DNA from: Membranipora membranacea
Taxonomy: Eukaryota > Bryozoa > Gymnolaemata > Cheilostomatida > Membraniporidae
Length of the DNA stretch: 64,000 bases
Assembly: GCA_914767715.1 (NCBI GenBank)
Contig: OU612073.1
Span: 2,418,001-2,482,000 of the forward strand
Reading direction: 5' to 3'
Shown in pieces: positions 55,322 to 64,000 of the stretch. The notes beneath the pieces were generated by a model that worked only from the letters and a program-made list of their open reading frames with translations, was not told the DNA's origin and made no database searches. Within the stretch, counting starts at the first letter, position 1. Every line of letters begins with the position of its first letter. The position numbers and the translations under genes were made by a program.

Positions 55322-57309
55322 TTACCTTCCCTTATTGGAGGCACTCTTTCCAACATCAATAATTCATGCTAAGTAGAGCATTGAATTTTTCTGTCATGTA
55401 AATCTGATACAACTTTATCATAAGTAACTGCCGGACTATGCATTCATCTTTGGGTAGCCTTTACGTATGTATGAATGCATATACTAACAATAGATGTCTC
55501 TCTGTTCTAGATTTGCTTTGGATAGAGCTAATGGAGAACTTGGGCAGAGATTTGATGAGATGGAGACCTTACTCAAACAAGAACACTTAGAGGTAACCTT
55601 GGGGTCACTTAGTCTGTTAGAGATATAGGAAGATGTCTATTTGCTCTAATAAACAACACACGTCTCACGTCTTGTTATAGTCTCGATACCCTGTGAGAAA
55701 CCTTGATGTTGCTTGAGTTTTAGTTTCTGGTAGCAGTACGGTCTACGCACTGTATACTAATAGTAGATCTCTTATTATTCAAAGAGTTGGCAATTTATCC
55801 ATATTTTATGCCCACTGCTTTATTATGGTGTGGATTTTTAGATCTCGTCTCAATAAGCGTCTTATGATTCATTTATTGGGGAAGGAGACCATCAAATGAT
55901 GCCCCTACCTAATTGTTCACTCTTGATTTGATAATAAAAGTTGCAAACAAATAGTTTGCAAAAAATATGGTCTTTTTCAGAGACAAGGGTGCAGAATTTA
56001 AGCAATCCACTAGTCGGTTAATTTGGCAATGTCCATAAATGTCATAAAACTCTCCGATTTTGTGAATTTTATCTACGATTATCAATGATTACCGGTATTA
56101 AAAATAATATTATCAGTTTTTATTCTTCAATTCAGACACAAAACTTCACCACAGACTTTGTAAGAATGAAGAAAGATTTGAGTAAGAAATGTGAGGAGGT
56201 GAAATGAGAGAAGGACAGACACCGATCTATCGAACAGGAAATGGTCACCGTCTGTCAGGAGCTCGGTGGGTTAAGCCTCATTTGATGTGTCATAGGCTTG
56301 GACATTATCGGCGTGTGTATGATAGTTTGATATTATTGGTTCACTACATGTCTCAGTCGGCCTAGTGTAAGGAAATGCTAACAAAGGCAGACAAACTATG
56401 TCAGCAAATTGATCGAGGGTAAAATAACTCTATAAAGGCGAGGTATGGAAAAATTTGATGCAAATTATCAATGTTGCGCGGTGTTGAGAAGGTGGCTCGG
56501 TGTTGAGAAGGTGGCTAACCTGATCATCATAAAACATTCTGAACTCTATTATGTATGTCTCATAAGTTAATTGATTCAAATCAAGCATCGGTCTATGTAA
56601 CAAATGCTCTTGTCCACATCTAAACTGAGTGTAAGTGGACTTAGGCGTAGAAACTTCACAATAATTCAGGACATCTCTGAAAGCAGTAATAATTTGTCCA
56701 TATATATGCATACAAACATACTGTATTGTAACTTGTCTTTGACAAAGTTTACCAATCAAAGTTATCTTATCTTATATTACTTTTGCTACTAGTTATGCTT
56801 ATTCAAGTTACCCTATATTGTCACAGAGACAAAGATTGGTGAGATGGAGAATATGAGACATGAGAAAGAGAAGATAACTGATGACATGTCTGTAGTACAC
56901 AATCAGTATAAACAGCTCAACACACAGCTAGAGGCTATGCAGAACTTGTTCAACGAGTATCAGGTTAGCTTCTAAAACAGTAAAGTTTGAGCTTAGGTTG
57001 CAAAATGTGGTACCCGTCAGGTCAGGTCCCAGGCAGTTTAATTTTTGGACTAGCCTCATTTTGGAATATTCTTTTCTTATCGGTAAACTCCTACCCTTCT
57101 CGAAGCTGGCGAAAGAGAAACGCCCCACAAACAATATGCTGCAAGTTTGGGGCGGTTCTGGTATGTCAGGTTTACTTGTAGCTTATTATAAATTATCTGC
57201 CTGCTGTTGCTTAAGTCTGGGAGGACTAGGCTATCAAAAAGGCGAAAAACAAAATTACTGCTTATCTCCCCCCAGTAATTTACCTACTTATACTGGTTCA
57301 CAAAAATAG

Positions 57310-57494
57310 AACTCACTTATAGAGGATGAGTATACTAAGCTAAACACTCGTATTGAGGAGCTTACTGGTGAGAACTCCAAACTTTCTCAGGAGCTGATCA
57401 GATCTAAGGCTAATGATGAGTCTGCCAGACTAATAGATACAAGACAACAACTGAGACAGACCAGCAAACAGCGAGATCAGCTCCTCACTGACAA
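57310..57494 (+). pseudogene. coiled-coil exon with shifted splice acceptor
   Basis: In unit 1 the acceptor is CACAG before AAAGTGAAATCA. Here it reads CACAA AAATAG AACTCA: the old AG is lost, but the change GTG to TAG makes a new AG six bases on. The exon then starts NSLIEDEYTKLNTRIEEL in the correct frame, shorter by two codons. Confidence 0.65.
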
Positions 57495-57938
57495 GTTAGT
57501 CACTCGTTACTCACTAATTTTGTCCTTCATCAAAGTTCACAGTAGCATACAGTTAGCCCAGTTACACTGCCCTCTTTTTCAACAAAAAACCTAACCAGTT
57601 GCGTTTGGTTCGTACAGATGCTCCCTGCAGGTGCTCGATTAAAGTATTATACGGTTGTATGCTATTTTAATTTCCCACTTTGTCCATGGTTCCACTACTA
57701 GAAGGTATATATCTGATCATACCAGTCAATTTAGACAATCACCCACCATGTGCCCAATACTCATCTTAGATCCTGACATCTCTTTTTGAATATACTTAGG
57801 CTACATGAATCAAATCATGCTGTACCTCTCCTGATTACATATAGATGTTATAGTATATAATGTGATCAGTACCATCTATCGATGTCTGATATGTAAACTC
57901 AGGCAAAGTGTTATCTTGTGATTTCATTGTGATTTCAG

Positions 57939-58137
57939 CGAGGAGTTGTCTACCCGAGTTGAGGCACTGTAATCGACGAATCAGGAGTTAGAACAAGAGC
58001 TGGATGATTTAAAGGATACTGCTGATAAGGAGGCGGAGACTAAGTATACTATGGTTGGTGAACTACAGGAGAGGCTGGCTACTCTGAAGAGTGAACTTCT
58101 CTCACTAGAAGGAGATAAGGCTAATATACTAAGTGAG
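57939..58137 (+). pseudogene. coiled-coil exon present only in unit 2, with TAA
   Basis: Acceptor GATTTCAG, donor GTATGT, phase 2 in and 0 out, exactly bridging the neighbours. It reads EELSTRVEAL, then TAA (57970-57972), then STNQELEQELDDLKDTADKE…. The stop is in a good coiled-coil frame. Confidence 0.75.
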
Positions 58138-59064
58138 GTATGTATTGAATTGAGTTTATTTTGGTGTTAAAAACACTTCACGATTTAGGTATGATCCGTA
58201 CCTCTCAATTATTAAGAAGACGAATTTCAAAAGGCACAAAGCTGGCCAAATTCTTGAGGTTCTAGTTTTTGGCATGGTAAAATATCGACTATTAGTTTAA
58301 CAACAATTGCGTAAAATGTGACTATCATCAACGATAAAATGTTGAGCTAAATTAAAATACTCATGTCAACAAAACAGCCAACCTGATAAGTTATTGTGGC
58401 TCTGTGAGTAACACAGTAGGGATGATTAGGGAGTTCAAAAGAATTTCAGAGAGCTTAATGAAATCGAGCGATACAGGGTGCTGGCAGCTTAAGCCCAAAC
58501 ATTATCTAAGATTTGTGTCTCTTATCTTCTCAGTCAAAGCTCCATCTCGTATCTCAAACATTAATAACAAAACACGTAGCCAAAAAGGAATTAGCAGGGC
58601 AGGTGAACGATGTCATGCACAGATATAAAAGTTATATTTTGTACACCTTACTACTACTATGAGCCTGTAATCCTCGCATTGAGAAGATTATGATCCAGGA
58701 CACTTGTACTAAATGGACACAGTTTTCTTTTCCTAGAATGACACAAGAAAAGTTGAAGTTGTATCTGGATTTCGGTCTCATTCAATAATGAAGAGTGTTT
58801 TTTTACCCTTACAGATAAATTGATAAAATTTCATAAGAACAGATCTGTTTTTAATATCTCATACAGGTGGACGGTGCCGTAGATGCTATGGACGGTGAGA
58901 GAACTGAACTCCAATCTCAGATAGAATCATACAAAGCACAGCTCTCTGCTGCCATGGAACTTATAGAGGAGGAGAAGATTATCACACAGGAGTTAGAACA
59001 GAAACTTCTGTCTCTCGGAACTACAGTAAGAATATAATTATTGATGTTAAATCATATTTTACCT

Positions 59065-59132
59065 ATTTGAAGTTGCTACCCCTCTATCGAACAGTAGACT
59101 AGTAGATCAGTAGAGGGTGAGCAACTTCAAAT
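59065..59132. repeat. short hairpin repeat, unit 2 copy
   Basis: As at 14663-14730. Confidence 0.7.
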
Positions 59133-60562
59133 TAGATCAAACCCAATCTTTGTTGAAGGATCACTTTAAATTGTGGTTAGGCATTATCCTGTCAACGACC
59201 AATGAGTCCATGAGTTTTGTCAGATTTATTGACGAAATGTATTGCCCATCAAGGCTAAAGGATGACTGAGTTGTGAGTATATTGAGAAACCCTGACAATG
59301 GTACAATAAGTGAGCAGAGCAACTTAATTTATCAAATAAACTTAAGTGTATATTTAGATTGATCAAAAAAAGATAGGCCACGTTATAGTCAGGTCTGTAT
59401 GAAGTCTTTCTCAATTTTTGTAGCCAGACTTTGCTCACTTTGATCGCCGTCTGGCAGAGCTGACAGAGAAGAAAAATAACTTATCCTACGAGAACGGAAA
59501 ACTGAACGCACAGGTGGATCAGCTTAGAGAAGAATTAGACCCCCACAAACAAGAGCAGGACAAATATGAAAAGACAAACAAGAGGCTTCTTCAGGCTGAG
59601 AATAAAGTCAAAAAGGTACTCAGTCTCTAGCATCAGCTGTTGTGTTGTTCGTCATGTCTGTGAGGCCCATCAAGTGATTTTCTGTGGCTTGGTCTCGGGT
59701 GGCTCTTCGTAAGACTCTCACGTGGATATGACATGCAGTCCTTACAGCGTTATTTGGTCAGATCACAACCAAGAAAATGCATGAACTGAGATTGGTGTAT
59801 TTTAACTGTGAATTATCCTCAGCCTAAATCAAAGCTGTTGATTACCCTAGAGCAGTAAATGTTACCGAGAATTGAGTTAGCCAGTTTGGAGTGACTCAAA
59901 GTTAGCTAGCATTATATTTTGGCTTACTGAACTCTATATGAAGAGGAGATGGTGCATAAAAGTTAGCTAGCTATTTGAAGCAAGTGTAAAATGGCAAGCC
60001 TTAATTCCTACAATTACTTAACTCCTTGAGGATTATTTTATTCTAGTTGAAGCATGAGTTGGATACTTGTAAGCACGCATTAGCTCAGTCAGAGACGACC
60101 TCACAGCAGTTACAGACTACATCAGAGCTCAGAGAGACAGATTACAACTCAGCGGTGAGAGTCCAAGATGAGGCACTCAGAGACGCTAAAACACACACTG
60201 TCAGAGTGGACAGCTTAGAGGAGCTCAGCAAACAGCAGGTAGGAGGATGTGTTTGTTATCATTGGTGTGTGATTTCTTACTTGTGGTTTCGAGATTTGAA
60301 CCTGTCCAAATTATATAAAACCAATCGTACTCAAAAGAAAGAGAAGTTCATAGTGATTACACCTCGCATGATAAGCTTGGTTGTGGTTTCTGGGCTATTT
60401 TATTGCCGGTTTTTTATTACTATTCATCACGAATGATCCTAGTCAACTCAAAAAATTTATGCATCTCTTTAATTTTTCGGCCAAGAGCATTTTTTTAAGA
60501 TCCACGCTACTCCCTCCCCCTGTGGGTAACCATGACTGTTCTGTCGTATTATATTTATACAG

Positions 60563-60732
60563 GAAGAAATGAAATCTGATATCGAAGAGAAATTAAGGGA
60601 TGACAATTCTAAGGTAGCCAAGTCTTTAGAGAACATGATGGCCTTACACACAGAGCTCCAGTGTAAATACGAGTCACTCCAGATAGAACTTGGCAAGAAA
60701 GATACATAACTCAGTCAACACAAGAAAGACAA
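60563..60732 (+). pseudogene. coiled-coil exon with private TAA stop
   Basis: Reads EEMKSDIEEKLRDDNSKVAK… to …GKKDT, then TAA (60707-60709), then LSQHKKD. Unit 1 has CAA (Gln) at this codon (16321-16323), so the stop arose after duplication. Confidence 0.8.
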
Positions 60733-61351
60733 GTACAGAAAATTGATAAGAATAATTATTGTTAACAGGAGGAGGGTAAAGTAATAGTGACAATATGATC
60801 CTTATTTGACAGCAGATGACACATGAACGGCAAAATTACGTTTTGATTTTCAAAAGCAGTATATAATGTTCATTTGATGTGAATGGGCATATCCTTTCCC
60901 TTCCCATCTAATCTGACAGAAATGTGAAAGCCTGCACCATCACAACTGCAACACAATTAATACAAAGCCGATGGTGATTCATATAACATAATCCGTTCAG
61001 TGCGCTATTGGTCCAGTAGGGGGAACAAACTGGGCTGATGTAGGAGGGTTTCTCTCATTCTTTTGTGCAGCAAACATTCTATACTTTTATAATTTGTTCC
61101 ATTTAACAGGAAGGCTGCAGAGAGTAAAATAGAGAGAGCAGAAGGGCATGTTGACTCCACATCCCGAGAATTATCGGACCTTCAATCTACACAGACAAGT
61201 CAGGTTTGTCTTATATTTTCGCCGCATTGTTGTTTTTTGTAGCACTCAAACATGGAGTAGGCTACCACTAAATCCTATGTGGAGCCTTTTGAGCGCTCAA
61301 ACTCGGCAACCACGTGAAATCGCCACTATTGCACATAAATTTCTTTATATG

Positions 61352-62291
61352 TTATTGGTGTAGTGATATGTCCCTCAGTGTGAGGTGGCGTCCTTCTGCG
61401 TCATTCAGCTTCTTTGTAAGACGCTTTGCCTTTATTTGACAGGCTTCATGGCTTACTGGTGGTTGCTCTAATGTTATGTCACATATTTTAGGTTTTATCT
61501 CAAGATCACTGACACATATGTCTTCCATCGGCTCAGGTTGATTAATAATATCTGGGGTATAAGATGCTGCCTTTTCTTCTTTTCTTGCTGAGGAGGTTGA
61601 AGCTGTCGGCATGAGGGTTGAGGTCTCCGGATTATAGGCTGGTCTGATGTCATGTTTTTTCTCTTTGATCGCCCTATTTGCTCGTCGGTATACTGGGAGG
61701 ACGGAAAATTTATTGCCAGTGTCATAACCTAAGTTTTTGATTGGTAGCGGTCTGTTGTTGGATGGGTAGCCGTGGACGAAGTGCGCACTACATAATCTAG
61801 AATGCTGACTAGGCTGCCAGGGTGACTTGTTATCCAGGTCAACTTGTCTGTTCACCAGCAAAACCCACAGCCTTTTCTCCTCTTCATCTTGAGGAAAGGG
61901 GAAAAGCTGGTATGGCAAACATCCACATTCACCTATTGAGAAATATAAATACATCAAAAGTGACCAATATTTGTAACGGTAATGTATTTGTATGTATTTG
62001 TATGTAATGTATTTGTAAGGTTATGATGAGCACATATTACGCAATAGTATGTTAAGAGCGCCATAAGTTTTATCAGTAACTGATTAATCAAGTTTTCAAA
62101 AAAAAATTGCTATCAAAATTTAATTGTCATTTAATAAATAGTGCTCAAAATATTATAGTATGAGGTATATCAATCTTTTAAAGTTGCTTACCTTTTGTCT
62201 TTGAGTGCTTATCACACATGGTCTTCTTTATAGCGCTCAGCTTTTTTGAGTGATTAGTACATTTAACAACAGCACAGCTAACTTGCGGCAT
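61352..62291 (-). CDS. THAP-domain zinc-finger protein (two exons, 226 aa)
   Basis: Exon 1 62291-62192 (MPQVSCAVVKCTNHSKK…, donor GTAAGC, phase 1) joins exon 2 61932-61352 (GECGCLPYQLFPFPQDEEEK…, stop TAA). The Cys pair C6-x4-C11 plus LCSAHF (C81-x2-H84), with FPFP and Trp56 between, form the C2CH THAP zinc-binding pattern, a sequence-specific DNA-binding fold. The gap from C11 to C81 is longer than the usual 35-53 residues. Extra Cys/His (C25, H28, C36, C38) fill it, as in the long THAP-like domains I associate with invertebrate DDE transposases. The second half is polar and undomained; no transposase catalytic domain follows. It lies antisense inside a coiled-coil intron. Unit 1 lacks the segment. 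It could be a small gene or the 5' part of a dead DNA transposon. Confidence 0.65.
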
Positions 62292-64000
62292 AATGAAAAA
62301 ATTCTGGTTCCAGATATTTAGTCAACTTGTTATGTGTGTTTCTAATAATGTAATGTAGCGTTACACATTTCCTTGTTTACACCACATTCCATAGTGAAAT
62401 AATCGTCCAATCATAGCTCTCATACTGTTTTGTTTGTTTACAATAATGGCTTGCATCTGCAAGGGTGACCACATTACGATGATGCATGCTACTATTCATT
62501 GATGCAAAATCAGTTGTCCAAGCTCTGCAGGTATGTTGTAGAGACTGAGGGTTTACATGATTTAGTTATATTGGGTTTGTGGCTTACCCCCCTAGAAAGC
62601 TTTGAATTTGCAGTCTGAAGATCTCACCCAATGGTTTTTTATATGAAGTACCACACCCTCAAAACAAGAGGAGACAACTCTAGTTTATTAAAAACAGGTG
62701 ACAAATAATGCAGGAAACTGGTGTATACAAACATTTACACTTATGGCTGTTGCTCACCCATTTTACATGGTCGGATAAAGGAACAGATGTTCGAATTTTA
62801 GTCAAATCACACTGTCCCCGCTTAGTTAGTATTATACTTCTCATATATCTTCATATTGGCTTGAAGATGCCCTGTCTCTAAATGAGATGCTGTCCGGAAA
62901 ATATAATAACTACTTGTCTTTGCCATCAAGGGCAATTTATCACTAATCATTCTTCTTTAATCATTCAGACTAAGAACATTGAACGAGAACTGAAGTCTGT
63001 TAAGAATGACAACTCCAAATTAGTAAAAACCCTACAAGAGACTCTAGAGCTCAATGAGCAGCTGAGAGCTCAAGTATCAATACTAGAAGAGACTGTGTGT
63101 AAACAGCAGACTGACTGTGATAAGGCTATTACTAAGAGGTGAGAATAATGAATAGTAATAATGTGCTAGGTAAAAACTTATATATAATCACTTATCTAAA
63201 AAATATCTATATATATTTTTCTTTTTATTGTTTGTCTTTTGTTTATGAGGTCAAAAATTTGTTATTTTAATTTGTTTATAACATACTTATTAATATGAAA
63301 ACCTCAATTAAAACACATAATAATAAATATTAATAACGAGATACATATCACATCCATCCCTCCCTAAGTAAGTTAAATATTCCGGATAGATCTTGATTGT
63401 TTCATTGCCAACATGTTGACCTCATTTTGAACATTTCAGTCTTTCTCAAAGTCAGGACCTGAAAGTTGGCTGAGTTTTTAAGTGCAGGAGAGTGTGATTA
63501 TCAAACCCGCATTCAACATAAATTATGGATGTGTTTCTATTCTGTTGTATTAAAATAAAGAATAATATGGCGAACCCAACTAAAAGGGAACATTTTCAGA
63601 CAACCAATTTCCATTCTCTAATATTCCAGCAAAGATCTTGAGAATCGATTATCACAGCAGGAGTCGGCGTCCAGCTCAAGAATAGCAGAGTTAGAAACAC
63701 AAATAAGCAGAGAGAGGGACAAAGCTTATCAGAAAATGGAGGATCAGCTTAAGACAGTGAGTGTCTGTCATTAGGAAAAACCTTATATTGAACTCTGCAA
63801 AAATCATAATCTGATAGTTTGTGTTGCTGAGATGACAGAGACTTGCTAGAGGTCTCAAACGCAATTGACTTACTGTTCGATGAAACTAAAATCTTCTGCC
63901 TGAAAAATTCGGACAAGAAAACAAATTTGCCTAGTTCAAAATCAATAGTTTTCAGATCAAGTATTACCGAGGATTTGGCTTAATGTCCTTGCACATTCTC

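Larger units (their letters stand above)
51811..63756 (+). pseudogene. large coiled-coil protein gene, unit 2 copy, 5' part, disabled
   Basis: Probable first exon 51811-51929 (MEGRSPRGVVPVSKN…, donor GTAATA) and second 53051-53110 (EILTAKQQGTTDRFSILLSK). Then homologues of unit 1: 53657-53744, 54514-54623, 55041-55144, 55511-55592, 56136-56265, 56827-56963, 57310-57494, 57939-58137, 58867-59025, 59424-59615, 60047-60238, 60563-60732, 61110-61203, 62969-63138 and 63630-63756; the rest is outside. Stops: TGA 56205-56207 (shared with unit 1), TAA 57970-57972 and TAA 60707-60709 (private, or untestable where unit 1 lacks the exon). The first exon ends in phase 2 but the second needs phase 0, so either an exon is missed or a further indel exists. 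It keeps the donor at 54624, the open codon at 59536, an exon and a 5' end that unit 1 has lost. Very likely a pseudogene unless the stops are assembly errors. Confidence 0.75.
41208..64000. repeat. tandem duplication, unit 2 (partial, runs off window)
   Basis: Restarts the sequence seen from 1944. Differences from unit 1 are: 49362-53566 present only here (LINE plus coiled-coil 5' exons); about 350 bases holding a coiled-coil exon (57793-58143) only here; the THAP-gene segment (about 61175-62725) only here; an extra stretch at about 44180-44882; and a loss matching about 3910-4040 of unit 1. The right edge of the window corresponds to about 18090 of unit 1. Confidence 0.85.

Noticed and set aside
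1-64000. CRISPR arrays, bacterial operons, rRNA and tRNA genes
   Set aside because: No regular repeat-spacer array, no ribosome-binding pattern and no cloverleaf with A and B boxes was seen; the spliced genes show this is nuclear animal-type DNA.

Overview
The window looks like nuclear DNA of an invertebrate animal. It is AT-rich, has many short introns with clean GT..AG borders, non-LTR and DNA transposon debris, and families (LRR-Roc-COR GTPase, caspase, THAP zinc finger) that point to a metazoan. A non-bilaterian such as a sponge is a guess from gene style; the sequence alone does not settle it.

The backbone is a large head-to-tail duplication. Sequence starting at about 1944 starts again at about 41208 and stays nearly identical to the right edge of the window. 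Unit 1 is therefore about 39.3 kb (1944-41207). Unit 2 starts at 41208 and runs off the end. Left to right, unit 1 holds: a block of old diverged tandem repeats; a broken, unrecognised minus-strand gene (7648-8458); a long plus-strand gene for a coiled-coil protein, now a pseudogene (9648-23295, polyadenylation signal near 24131); the one large gene that is intact in the window, on the minus strand (36693 down to 24624); and repeat-rich spacer with a 226-base CATA microsatellite. Unit 2 repeats the first three items. It also contains a 4.2-kb segment with a decayed LINE and the coiled-coil gene's probable first exons, a coiled-coil exon that unit 1 has lost, and a THAP-domain gene lying antisense in an intron.

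The main gene is an 18-exon, 1557-residue protein whose reading phases all join. Its parts in order are: an N-terminus starting MGSYLSC, which fits myristoylation plus palmitoylation; a leucine-rich repeat array carried on seven tandem near-identical exon-intron modules; a Roc GTPase with P-loop, DFGG and THKD; a COR domain; a short linker; and a complete caspase with SHG and QACAG catalytic motifs and a p10-like end. This puts a sensor, a switch and a death protease in one possibly membrane-anchored chain. I do not know a named family with this layout. It is the best candidate for a new system, probably a danger- or pathogen-triggered death receptor; that role is inference.

Both copies of the coiled-coil gene and of the minus-strand gene carry stops or frameshifts. 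Some are shared (older than the duplication) and some are private to one copy. Left of the duplication (213-1678) is a hAT-like non-autonomous transposon with 14-bp inverted ends and a near-perfect 8-bp target duplication.
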